From assembly GCF_900130125.1 (NCBI RefSeq), contig NZ_FQXY01000011.1, positions 1,554,748 through 1,618,747 on the forward strand: 64,000 bases of DNA. The letters run 5' to 3'. Shown here one piece after another: positions 25,327 through 33,415 of this stretch. The DNA comes from Bacteroides congonensis. GTDB lineage: Bacteria; Bacteroidota; Bacteroidia; Bacteroidales; Bacteroidaceae. The notes beneath the pieces were generated by a model. It was not told the origin of the DNA. It was given only the letters and a program-made list of their open reading frames with translations, and made no database searches. Numbering within the stretch: position 1 is the first letter of the stretch; each line of letters opens with the position of its first letter. Both the position numbers and the translations under genes were made by a program.

Positions 25327-25350
25327 ATACGGTAAGCCTTTTTTTATTTT
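25315..25350 (+). terminator. his attenuator terminator
   Basis: AAGGCTTGCC (25315-25324) pairs with GGTAAGCCTT (25331-25340) over ten positions with one G-U, around a six-base loop, followed by a run of T broken by one A. It lies 43 bases before the hisG ATG and after the leader peptide. Confidence 0.88.
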
Positions 25351-25392
25351 CTCATTCGGATAGTAATTAATAATAAATAATTAAATAAGATC

Positions 25393-26244
25393 ATGTTAAG
25401 AATCGCAGTACAAGCCAAAGGACGTCTCTTCGAAGAGACAATGGCACTTTTAGAAGAGTCGGATATCAAGTTGAGCACTACCAAACGTACTTTATTAGTG
25501 CAATCTCCTAATTTCCCCATCGAAGTTCTTTTTCTTCGTGATGACGATATACCACAGACGGTAGCTACCGGAGTGGCTGATTTGGGGATTGTCGGTGAGA
25601 ACGAATTTATGGAAAAAGAAGAAGACGCGGAAATCATCAAACGTTTGGGATTCAGCAAGTGCCGCTTGTCATTGGCTATGCCGAAAGATTTGGAATATCT
25701 CGGATTGTCATGGTTCAACGGAAAGAAGATTGCGACCTCATATCCTGTTATCCTTCGCAACTTCCTGAAAAAGAATGGTGTGAATGCAGAAATCCATGTC
25801 ATTACCGGTTCGGTGGAAGTGTCTCCGGGCATCGGATTGGCTGATGCTATTTTTGATATTGTAAGTTCCGGTTCTACTTTAGTCAGCAATCGCCTGAAAG
25901 AAGTAGAGGTAGTGATGAAATCGGAAGCTTTGTTGATTGGTAACAAAAACATGAGCGATGAGAAAAAAGCTGTGTTGGAAGAACTGTTGTTCCGTATGAA
26001 CGCTGTAAAAACTGCCGAGGATAAGAAATACGTATTGATGAATGCCCCGAAAGATAAACTGGAAGAAATTATTGACGTATTACCGGGTATGAAGAGCCCC
26101 ACCGTAATGCCATTGGCACAAGAAGGCTGGTGTTCCGTTCATACAGTACTTGACGAAAAACGTTTCTGGGAAATTATCGGAAAACTCAAAGCATTGGGAG
26201 CAGAAGGCATTTTGGTACTGCCGATTGAAAAGATGATTGTATAA
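25393..26244 (+). CDS. hisG: ATP phosphoribosyltransferase, long form
   Basis: First and feedback-inhibited step of histidine synthesis: condenses ATP with PRPP. 283 residues, the long form with a C-terminal ACT-like regulatory domain (about 210-283, TVMPLAQEGWCSVHTVLDEKRFWEIIGKLKALGAEGILVLPIEKMI). Visible catalytic-domain motifs are RIAVQAKGRLFEE, FLRDDDIPQTVATGVADLGIVGE and the PRPP-binding region DAIFDIVSSGSTLVSNRLKEVE. No HisZ partner is needed for the long form. First gene of hisGDCB, controlled by the leader described upstream. Confidence 0.97.
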   Translation: MLRIAVQAKGRLFEETMALLEESDIKLSTTKRTLLVQSPNFPIEVLFLRDDDIPQTVATGVADLGIVGENEFMEKEEDAEIIKRLGFSKCRLSLAMPKDLEYLGLSWFNGKKIATSYPVILRNFLKKNGVNAEIHVITGSVEVSPGIGLADAIFDIVSSGSTLVSNRLKEVEVVMKSEALLIGNKNMSDEKKAVLEELLFRMNAVKTAEDKKYVLMNAPKDKLEEIIDVLPGMKSPTVMPLAQEGWCSVHTVLDEKRFWEIIGKLKALGAEGILVLPIEKMIV

Positions 26245-26252
26245 ATATATAT

Positions 26253-26329
26253 AGGCACGGATTACACAGATCACGCGGTATCTGAGATTAGTGACTGCAT
26301 TATCTGTGTTATCCGTGAAATCTGTGCCT
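26253..26329. repeat. Imperfect palindromic intergenic repeat between hisG and hisD
   Basis: AGGCACGGATTACACAGAT at the left end and ATCTGTGTTATCC...ATCTGTGCCT at the right end are inverted copies; the right copy carries about nine extra bases (an extra GTGAAATCT-like block). The element occupies almost the whole hisG-hisD gap inside an operon. Such palindromes built from ATCTGTG words recur between genes of many Bacteroides (general knowledge, not checked), suggesting a REP/MITE-like dispersed unit. Confidence 0.6.
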
Positions 26330-26344
26330 AATAAAATATAAACT

Positions 26345-27634
26345 ATGAAATTAATTAAGTATCCATCAAAAGAGCAATGGGCAGAACTCTTGAAACGTCC
26401 GGCACTGAATACGGAGAACCTGTTCGATACGGTTCATACCATTATAAGTAAGGTAAGGGCAGAAGGTGACAAAGCTGTACTGGAATATGAAGCCGCCTTT
26501 GATAAAGTTACTTTGTCTGCGCTTGCAGTGACTCCTGAAGAAGTGCAGGTTGCCGAAACATTAGTAAGTGATGAATTGAAAGCCGCCATCTCCCTGGCAA
26601 AACAAAATATTGAAACCTTTCACTCTTCCCAACGTTTTGTGGGAAAGAAGGTGGAAACGATGAATGGCGTAACCTGTTGGCAGAAAGCTGTGGGCATTGA
26701 AAAGGTCGGGCTATACATTCCGGGAGGAACAGCCCCGCTGTTCTCAACCGTATTGATGCTCGCTGTTCCTGCCAAAATAGCAGGATGCAAGGAAATCGTG
26801 CTTTGTACCCCCCCCGATAAAAATGGGAATATCCACCCTGCCATTCTCTTTGCCGCCCAACTGGCAGGAGTTAGTAAAATCTTCAAGGCAGGTGGTGTAC
26901 AAGCGATTGCTGCCATGGCTTACGGAACAGAAAGCGTGCCAAAAGTCTATAAAATCTTTGGCCCCGGAAATCAGTATGTGACAGCAGCAAAACAATTGGT
27001 AAGTCTGCGTGATGTTGCCATTGATATGCCTGCCGGGCCTTCCGAAGTAGAAGTATTGGCTGACGCATCCGCAAATCCGGTTTTCGTGGCAGCGGATTTA
27101 CTGTCCCAGGCAGAGCACGGAGTCGACAGCCAGGCCATGTTGATAACAACTTCCGAGGAACTCCAAACAGAAGTGATGGCAGAAGTGGAACGTCAACTAG
27201 CAGAATTACCCCGTCGTGAGATAGCTGCAAAATCGTTGGAAAACAGCAAACTAATCTTAGTGAAAGATTTGGATGAAGCACTGGAATTAACCAATGCTTA
27301 TGCGCCCGAACATTTAATCATCGAGACAGAAAACTATTTGGAAGTGGCAGAACGTGTCACCAATGCCGGTTCTGTATTCCTCGGCTCATTAACTCCCGAA
27401 AGTGCAGGTGATTATGCTTCGGGTACTAACCATACTTTGCCGACCAACGGATATGCCAAAGCATATAGCGGTGTAAGCCTCGATAGTTTCATCCGCAAGA
27501 TTACATTCCAGGAAATTCTTCCGGCAGGAATAAAAGCCATTGGCCCGGCTATTGAAGAAATGGCAGCTAACGAACTTTTGGATGCGCATAAGAACGCAGT
27601 TACTGTCCGTCTCAAAGCTATTCAGAACTCATAA
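26345..27634 (+). CDS. hisD: Histidinol dehydrogenase
   Basis: Catalyses the last two steps, L-histidinol to L-histidinal to L-histidine, with two NAD. 429 residues. Motifs: VGLYIPGGTAPLFSTVLMLAVPAKIAGC, FGPGNQYVTAAKQLV, DMPAGPSEVEVLADASANP, the zinc/catalytic region LLSQAEHGVDSQAML, and the catalytic AYAPEHLIIETE plus SGTNHTLPTNGYAKAYSGVS. The length fits the family. It follows hisG after a palindromic repeat and is 17 bases from hisC. Confidence 0.98.
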   Translation: MKLIKYPSKEQWAELLKRPALNTENLFDTVHTIISKVRAEGDKAVLEYEAAFDKVTLSALAVTPEEVQVAETLVSDELKAAISLAKQNIETFHSSQRFVGKKVETMNGVTCWQKAVGIEKVGLYIPGGTAPLFSTVLMLAVPAKIAGCKEIVLCTPPDKNGNIHPAILFAAQLAGVSKIFKAGGVQAIAAMAYGTESVPKVYKIFGPGNQYVTAAKQLVSLRDVAIDMPAGPSEVEVLADASANPVFVAADLLSQAEHGVDSQAMLITTSEELQTEVMAEVERQLAELPRREIAAKSLENSKLILVKDLDEALELTNAYAPEHLIIETENYLEVAERVTNAGSVFLGSLTPESAGDYASGTNHTLPTNGYAKAYSGVSLDSFIRKITFQEILPAGIKAIGPAIEEMAANELLDAHKNAVTVRLKAIQNS

Positions 27635-27651
27635 CTTAAAAAATCAAAGAA

Positions 27652-28692
27652 GTGAAAACGTTACAAGAACTAACCCGCCCGAACATTTGGAAACTAAAAC
27701 CATACTCTTCGGCCCGTGATGAATATAAAGGAGTGACAGCTTCTGTCTTTTTGGATGCCAATGAGAATCCGTACAATACGCCTCATAACCGTTACCCGGA
27801 TCCTATGCAATGCGAACTGAAAACGCTGCTGTCGAAAATCAAGAAAGTAGCTCCCGAACATATTTTCCTCGGAAATGGTAGCGACGAAGCCATTGATTTG
27901 GTCTTTCGTGCTTTCTGCGAACCGGGCAAGGATAATGTAGTGGCTATCGACCCTACTTATGGGATGTATCAGGTTTGTGCAGATGTGAACAACGTTGAAT
28001 ACCGGAAAGTACTATTGGATGATGACTTCCAGTTCTCTGCTGATAAGTTAATGGCTGCTACAGACGAACATACCAAACTTATTTTTCTTTGCTCACCCAA
28101 TAATCCGACAGGAAACGACCTGCTTCGTTCCGAAATAGAAAAGATTCTGAATCGGTTTGAAGGACTGGTGATGCTGGATGAGGCTTACAATGATTTCTCC
28201 AAAGCCCCCTCTTTTCTGGAAGAGTTGGATAAATATCCTAATCTTGTTGTATTCCAGACATTCTCCAAAGCCTGGGGATGTGCCGCTATCCGTTTGGGAA
28301 TGGCTTTTGCATCCGAAGATATCATTGGCATTTTGAGTAAAATCAAATATCCCTATAACGTTAACCAACTCACTCAACAGCAGGCTATCAGTATGCTTCA
28401 TAAGCATTATGAGATAGAACGTTGGGTAAATACATTGAAGGAAGAACGCGATTATTTGGAAGAAGAGTTTGAAAAACTTCCATGTACCATTAAGTTATTT
28501 CCATCCGATGCTAATTTCTTTTTGGCTAAAGTGACGGATGCAGTGAAAATCTATAATTATTTGGTAGGCGAGGGGATTATTGTCCGCAATCGTCATACCG
28601 TTTCACTCTGCTGCAACTGTTTGCGTGTGACGGTTGGTACTCGTACAGAGAATAACACCCTATTGGAAGCCCTTAAAAAATACCCGGGATAG
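27652..28692 (+). CDS. hisC: Histidinol-phosphate aminotransferase
   Basis: PLP enzyme that converts imidazole-acetol phosphate to histidinol phosphate. 346 residues starting with GTG at 27652, since no ATG exists before the conserved LTRPNIWKLKPYSSARDEY. Fold-type I motifs: FLDANENPYNTPHNRYPDP, LGNGSDEAIDLVFRAFCEPG, LCSPNNPTGNDL, LDEAYNDFS, and the PLP-lysine segment VVFQTFSKAWGCAAIRLGMAF. The C-terminal GIIVRNRHTV...LRVTVGTRTENN is also typical. It lies between hisD and hisB in a compact operon. Confidence 0.97.
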   Translation: MKTLQELTRPNIWKLKPYSSARDEYKGVTASVFLDANENPYNTPHNRYPDPMQCELKTLLSKIKKVAPEHIFLGNGSDEAIDLVFRAFCEPGKDNVVAIDPTYGMYQVCADVNNVEYRKVLLDDDFQFSADKLMAATDEHTKLIFLCSPNNPTGNDLLRSEIEKILNRFEGLVMLDEAYNDFSKAPSFLEELDKYPNLVVFQTFSKAWGCAAIRLGMAFASEDIIGILSKIKYPYNVNQLTQQQAISMLHKHYEIERWVNTLKEERDYLEEEFEKLPCTIKLFPSDANFFLAKVTDAVKIYNYLVGEGIIVRNRHTVSLCCNCLRVTVGTRTENNTLLEALKKYPG

Positions 28693-28695
28693 ATT

Positions 28696-29820
28696 ATGAA
28701 GAAAAAAGTTTTATTTATAGACAGAGACGGAACGCTGGTTATTGAGCCGCCAGTTGACTATCAACTCGACTCTTTGGAGAAATTGGAATTCTATCCGAAA
28801 GTATTCCGTAATTTGGGCTTTATCCGTAGTAAACTCGATTTCGAATTTGCAATGGTCACCAATCAGGACGGACTGGGTACATCATCCTTTCCGGAAGAAA
28901 CATTCTGGCCTGCCCATAACCTGATGCTTAAAACATTGGAAGGCGAAGGAATTGCTTTTGATGAAATACTTATAGACCGTAGTTTCCCTGAAGATAATGC
29001 GCCGACACGTAAACCACGTACCGGAATGTTGACGAAATATCTGAATAATCCTGAATACGATCTGCCTGGAAGTTTTGTTATCGGTGACCGTCCTACAGAT
29101 GTGGAACTTGCCAAAAATCTGGGCTGTCGTGCCATCTATCTACAAGATTCAACAGAAAGTCTGAAAGGAAAAGGACTGGAAGACGTTTGCGCTCTCGCCA
29201 CAACAGACTGGGATCAGATAGCCGAATTCCTGTTTGCCGGTGAGCGGAAAGCGGAAGTACGTCGCACAACTAAAGAGACGGATATATATGTAGCTCTGAA
29301 CCTTGATGGAAACGGTACTTGCGATATTTCCACCGGTCTTGGTTTCTTCGACCACATGCTCGAACAGATTGGAAAACACTCCGGTATGGATTTAACGATT
29401 CGTGTAAAAGGAGACTTGGAAGTAGACGAACATCATACTATTGAAGATACTGCTATTGCTTTGGGAGACTGTATCTACCAGGCTTTAGGCAGCAAACGGG
29501 GAATTGAACGTTATGGATATGCTTTGCCGATGGACGATTGTCTTTGCCAGGTATGCCTGGATTTTGGTGGCCGCCCCTGGTTGGTATGGGATGTGGAGTT
29601 CAAACGCGAGAAGATAGGGGAGATGCCGACTGAAATGTTCCTACATTTCTTTAAGTCATTGAGTGATGCCGCAAAAATGAATCTGAACATCAAGGCTGAA
29701 GGGCAGAATGAACATCATAAGATAGAAGGAATTTTTAAAGCATTAGCCCGTGCTTTAAAAATGGCACTCAAAAGAGATATCTATCATTTTGAGCTTCCAT
29801 CCAGTAAAGGTGTGCTTTGA
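28696..29820 (+). CDS. hisB: Bifunctional histidinol-phosphatase / imidazoleglycerol-phosphate dehydratase
   Basis: Fusion enzyme of 374 residues carrying two non-adjacent steps. The N-terminal HAD-type phosphatase has FIDRDGTLVIEPP (Asp9 and Asp11 as nucleophile and acid) and the later VIGDRPTDVELAKNLGCRAIYL; the C-terminal dehydratase (from about 185) has TGLGFFDHMLEQIGKHSGMDL, the metal-binding EVDEHHTIEDTAIALGD and the second repeat GQNEHHKIEGIFKALARALK. The fusion occurs in enterobacteria and Bacteroides. hisH, hisA, hisF and hisI are not in the window, so they must lie elsewhere. It starts 3 bases after the hisC stop. Confidence 0.97.
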   Translation: MKKKVLFIDRDGTLVIEPPVDYQLDSLEKLEFYPKVFRNLGFIRSKLDFEFAMVTNQDGLGTSSFPEETFWPAHNLMLKTLEGEGIAFDEILIDRSFPEDNAPTRKPRTGMLTKYLNNPEYDLPGSFVIGDRPTDVELAKNLGCRAIYLQDSTESLKGKGLEDVCALATTDWDQIAEFLFAGERKAEVRRTTKETDIYVALNLDGNGTCDISTGLGFFDHMLEQIGKHSGMDLTIRVKGDLEVDEHHTIEDTAIALGDCIYQALGSKRGIERYGYALPMDDCLCQVCLDFGGRPWLVWDVEFKREKIGEMPTEMFLHFFKSLSDAAKMNLNIKAEGQNEHHKIEGIFKALARALKMALKRDIYHFELPSSKGVL

Positions 29821-29836
29821 GTAAATACGAAAATTT

Positions 29837-30388
29837 ATGCAGAAACGAATCTTGTTGATCCTGTTTTTAGGAATCATTTTCTCTGTCTCTGTTTTCAGCC
29901 AAGGCCTGAAAGCAGAGAAGATTATTCTTCCTGATAGTGAATTGGCCAATTTGTATAAGATAGATTCGGGAGTATATCGTTCGGAACAGCCTTCATCTGT
30001 TGATTTTAAAGCTCTTGAAAAATATGGAATCAAAGAGTCCCTAAATCTCCGTAACAGGCATAGTGACGATGATGAAGCGGCAGGTACAGCCGTGAAACTT
30101 CATCGGGTAAAGATGAAGGCGCATTCAGTCAGTGAGGAGCAATTAATAAGGGCATTGCGTATCATAAAGAACCGTAAAGCGCCAATTGTAATCCATTGTC
30201 ATCATGGTTCCGACCGTACAGGAGCCGTTTGTGCGCTCTACCGCATTGTATTTCAGAATGTCTCCAAAGAAGATGCGATCAGCGAAATGACTGAAGGAGG
30301 TTTTGGTTTTCACCGTATTTATAAAAATATAATTCGAAGAATCAAAGAAGTGGATATAGAGCGAATAAAAAAAGAGGTGATGCAATAA
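29837..30388 (+). CDS. Exported dual-specificity/tyrosine-phosphatase-like protein
   Basis: A 183-residue protein with a signal peptide (MQKRILLILFLGIIFSVSVFSQG) and the cysteine-phosphatase loop HCHHGSDRTG, where Cys121 and Arg127 form the CX5R signature. Upstream, DSGVYRSEQPSSVDFKALEKYGIKESLNLRNR resembles DSP/PTP-like bacterial phosphatases (e.g. fungal Siw14-like or phytase-like PTPs). A general-acid Asp cannot be assigned with certainty. Substrates could be phosphotyrosine, inositol phosphates or other phosphoesters in the periplasm. It starts 16 bases after hisB and may be in the same transcript although it has no evident histidine role. Confidence 0.85.
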   Translation: MQKRILLILFLGIIFSVSVFSQGLKAEKIILPDSELANLYKIDSGVYRSEQPSSVDFKALEKYGIKESLNLRNRHSDDDEAAGTAVKLHRVKMKAHSVSEEQLIRALRIIKNRKAPIVIHCHHGSDRTGAVCALYRIVFQNVSKEDAISEMTEGGFGFHRIYKNIIRRIKEVDIERIKKEVMQ

Positions 30389-30535
30389 TTCAATTGACTG
30401 TATGAATTAGTCAAATCATAAGGAAGCATTAGAAACTTCTATGGCATGAATTAATGTTTTCTCCTCATCTATTAGCTAATTCAACTGCTAGTATTATCCT
30501 GTTGCACTTGTGTAACGGTGCAAATGGACTTGAGC

Positions 30536-30591
30536 AACTAGCCGGACAGACTTGTGTAACTCTTCAGTTGCACAAGTCTGTCCGACTAGTT
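30536..30591. repeat. 25-bp inverted repeat with 6-base loop
   Basis: The arms (30536-30560 and 30567-30591) match at 23 of 25 positions; the core is CGGACAGACTTGTG. Preceding bases repeat pieces of it: ACTTGTGTAAC occurs at about 30506 and 30550 and GTTGCAC at 30501 and 30567. No T run follows directly, so it is not a standard terminator. Confidence 0.7.
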
Positions 30592-30740
30592 ATTCATAAA
30601 AGATGGTAACGCTCTGTAATATAGTATGTTATATGAAAAATGCAGTTTTTCTCTCCAAAAAGTCAAAAACAACCGCATGTTTTTTGTAAACTTTCCTTAA
30701 AATGAGCCTGTTTTTAGACTTAAATACTTGATATATAGCG

Positions 30741-30798
30741 CTGCAACATTTTTGTTTTTCCCCCTATAATACTTAAAATAAATACAAAAATGTCGCAG
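30741..30798. terminator. 15-bp hairpin with 28-base loop near nadE stop
   Basis: CTGCAACATTTTTGT (30741-30755) and ACAAAAATGTCGCAG (30784-30798) are complementary at 14 of 15 positions. T runs are present inside the arms rather than after them. It may end nadE transcription (minus) or protect the mRNA end; the loop is long for a terminator. Confidence 0.45.
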
Positions 30799-30837
30799 AC
30801 AAAAATGCCTGCCAAAATAAGTTGTCTATCAAGAAGA

Positions 30838-32763
30838 TTATAAGTTCTCTATTTCTTTAAGCCACATAGCTGAACTGGCATCACTCGGCATTCGCCAATC
30901 CCCTCTCGGACTGATAGAAATACTACCGACTTTCGGCCCGTCAGGCAGGCATGAACGTTTGAACTGCTGATTGAAGAAACGACGGAAGAAAATGGATAAC
31001 CATTTCTTAATTGTCTCTTCGGCATAACTGTCTTTGAATGCGGCACTTGCCAGGTAATAAATCTTGGAAGGACGGAAACCGAAACGCAGGAAATAATAAA
31101 GAAAGAAGTCATGCAGTTCGTAAGGGCCTACCAAATCCTCGGTCTTTTGCTTGATTTCTCCATTTTCATCTGCCGGAATAAGTTCCGGGCTGATAGGAGT
31201 GTCTACTATATCAAGTAGTGTAGCTTTAGAATCCTCATCCACACCATTTTCTGCCACCCATTGTACCAGATATTTCACGAGCGTTTTAGGCACGCTTGCA
31301 TTGACACCGTACATAGACATATGGTCACCATTGTAAGTCGCCCATCCCAAAGCGAGTTCCGATAAGTCTCCTGTACCTATTACCATTCCCCAAGTCTGGT
31401 TGGCAACATCCATTAAAATTTGCGTACGTTCGCGTGCCTGTGAGTTTTCATAAGTGACATCATGTACGTTTACATCATGGTCTATATCTTTGAAATGCTG
31501 GATACAGGCATCTTTGATACTGATTTCACGGATAGATATGCCTAATGACTTCATCAAGTCAATAGCATTATGATAAGTCCGGTCAGTCGTTCCGAAGCCG
31601 GGCATTGTAATTCCGAGAATCCCTTTTCTTGATAATCCCAGTTTGTCGAAAGTCTTCACGCAGACTAGTAAAGCCAATGTTGAATCCAGTCCGCCGGAAA
31701 TGCCTACCACAGCAGTCTTGGCTCCGGTATGGACGAGCCGTTGTGCCAGTCCTGCCACTTGAATGGAAAAAACTTCTTCACAATGTTTATTTAACTCATT
31801 GCCCTGCGGTACAAAAGGATGAGCATTGAAGTTCCGGGTTAAAGTCAGCTCTTTACTATTCACAAATTCCGTTGCGATAGAAACCGCCTTTTTGTCTTCT
31901 AAATTAGCTTGGTTGGCAGCGAAAGTCGTATTGATTCTACGTTCTGCGCGTATGCGTTCCACATCAATCTCGCTGATTATAAGTTGTTCTTCCATACTGA
32001 AACGCTCGCTGCGTGCAAGAAGGCTGCCATTTTCGTAAATCAATCCGTTTCCGGCAAAGACTACATCTGTAGTAGACTCTCCGAAACCGCAAGATGAAAA
32101 TACATATCCTGCGATACAGCGTGCAGATTGCTGGCTGATAAGAGAACACAGATAATTATGTTTTCCGATACCCTCATTATCTGCCGACATATTAAATAAG
32201 ATTTCCGCTCCTTGCAATGCAAGTGAAGAGCTGGGTGGAATTGTAGCCCAGAGATCTTCACAAACTTCAATTCCGAAAGTAGTATCCGAAGTTTCAAAAA
32301 GCAGGTTAGCCCCTATAGGAACAATCTGTCCGCACAAACGTACATTATCAGTTGTAAGCTGAAGGGCGGATGTGAACCAACGTTGTTCATAGAACTCTTT
32401 ATAGTTAGGCAGATAAGTCTTGGCTGCAACACCCAATACTTTTCCTTTCTGAATAACTACCGCACTATTGATAACCGTAGAATTGGCAACTACCGGCATA
32501 CCGACAATAGAAATGATGTCCAATTGGCGTGTATTATTCAGAATCTGCATTAATCCCATTTCAGCCTCTTCCAACAAAAGTTGCTGACCGAATAAGTCAC
32601 CGCAAGTATATCCGGTAATACTCATTTCCGGGAAAATAATGATTTGCACTCCTTTTCCTTCAGCCACTGCAATCAGACTTTCTATTCTCTCTACATTGAA
32701 TTTACAGTCAGCCACTTTTATATGTGGCACGGCCGCTGCTACTTTCACGAATCCGTAGTTCAT
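30838..32763 (-). CDS. nadE: Glutamine-dependent NAD(+) synthetase
   Basis: Amidates nicotinate-adenine dinucleotide to NAD, using ammonia from glutamine. 641 residues in two domains: an N-terminal nitrilase-type glutaminase (IIFPEMSITGYTCGDLFGQ with the catalytic Glu, LPNYKEFYEQRWF with the Lys, and GIEVCEDLWA with the Cys) and a C-terminal synthetase with the P-loop SGGLDST at 356-362, KGILGITMPGFGTTDRTYHNAI, ERTQILMDVANQ and GTGDLSELALGWATYNGDHMSMYGVNASVPKTLV. A TATTTTTG on the minus strand (32792-32799) is a possible -7 element. Transcribed convergently with the his operon region. Confidence 0.96.
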   Translation of the reverse strand: MNYGFVKVAAAVPHIKVADCKFNVERIESLIAVAEGKGVQIIIFPEMSITGYTCGDLFGQQLLLEEAEMGLMQILNNTRQLDIISIVGMPVVANSTVINSAVVIQKGKVLGVAAKTYLPNYKEFYEQRWFTSALQLTTDNVRLCGQIVPIGANLLFETSDTTFGIEVCEDLWATIPPSSSLALQGAEILFNMSADNEGIGKHNYLCSLISQQSARCIAGYVFSSCGFGESTTDVVFAGNGLIYENGSLLARSERFSMEEQLIISEIDVERIRAERRINTTFAANQANLEDKKAVSIATEFVNSKELTLTRNFNAHPFVPQGNELNKHCEEVFSIQVAGLAQRLVHTGAKTAVVGISGGLDSTLALLVCVKTFDKLGLSRKGILGITMPGFGTTDRTYHNAIDLMKSLGISIREISIKDACIQHFKDIDHDVNVHDVTYENSQARERTQILMDVANQTWGMVIGTGDLSELALGWATYNGDHMSMYGVNASVPKTLVKYLVQWVAENGVDEDSKATLLDIVDTPISPELIPADENGEIKQKTEDLVGPYELHDFFLYYFLRFGFRPSKIYYLASAAFKDSYAEETIKKWLSIFFRRFFNQQFKRSCLPDGPKVGSISISPRGDWRMPSDASSAMWLKEIENL

Positions 32764-33415
32764 CTTATACCTTATTTATATATAGTGGGTGCAAAAATAG
32801 GAAAATAGTTTTGAATATTTATCTTTTCTATAGTGAATCCTTTCTATAGGGTATTTTACATCACTAGTGCTACTGTTGTTTAAACAATTAAATGAATTGT
32901 CAAAATGAAAGTTAATATTCTATTTATTGAATAATTATTCTTTTGCTTGTTCCTTAATTGATTTATATGTACTTAAATATGTGACAAAAAGATATATGTG
33001 GAAATTTAGTATAAAATATGCGACATTTTGTTTCTTTTATTTAACTATAATATTTATATTTGTAGCGAAAAAGAACATATTTAGAAATATATAGCACTTA
33101 AACAGGACAAGTAATATTAGTGTTTAATTTATAACTTAGGAGAGCAGATGGTCATACATTTAATTCACACAGCGGTAACACGAAAAATCTATTTGGATAT
33201 TTGGCGTAATATTAAGAATTTGCCAAGTTAGTATTCCCTATTTTGTTTTTAGAGAAAATATCCTGCCCAAGGTCAAAAAAGTTATGCTTTGAGAGTTGAC
33301 CTGTGGGAGAGGAGCGTATTATTATTTCTTGAGTGAAAATGGAATACGCGTATTTTACTTGTAGACAAATCTATAAAATAAATCAATTTCATTAATTTTA
33401 ATTTAAGTATCAAAG
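32764..33415 (+). promoter_or_regulatory. Long regulatory region upstream of the second susC
   Basis: 652 bases without a gene, A+T rich. A TATATTTG (33055-33062) is a good -7 element, with TTTG (33027-33030) 24 bases upstream, longer than usual. If used, the susC leader would be about 345 bases. Within it are AGGTCAA/TTGACCT (33270-33302), GCGTATT/AATACGC (33314-33349) and a perfect 12-bp palindrome AATACGCGTATT (33343-33354), the latter two mutually exclusive as hairpins. No dedicated regulator gene lies next to this operon. Confidence 0.5.

Larger units (their letters stand above)
30389..30837. other. Gene-free convergent region with several hairpins
   Basis: 449 bases between the phosphatase and nadE stops. 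Besides the two hairpins listed separately (30536-30591, 30741-30798), TTGACT/AGTCAA (30394-30414) and TTGCAC/GTGCAA (about 30502-30523) form small inverted repeats. No open frame with a plausible start and no vegetative promoter was found. Confidence 0.5.

Noticed and set aside
25344..26102. 252-codon open frame on the minus strand opposite hisG
   Set aside because: It is fully covered by a well-conserved hisG on the plus strand, carries no recognisable motif, and is explained by codon bias of the sense gene.
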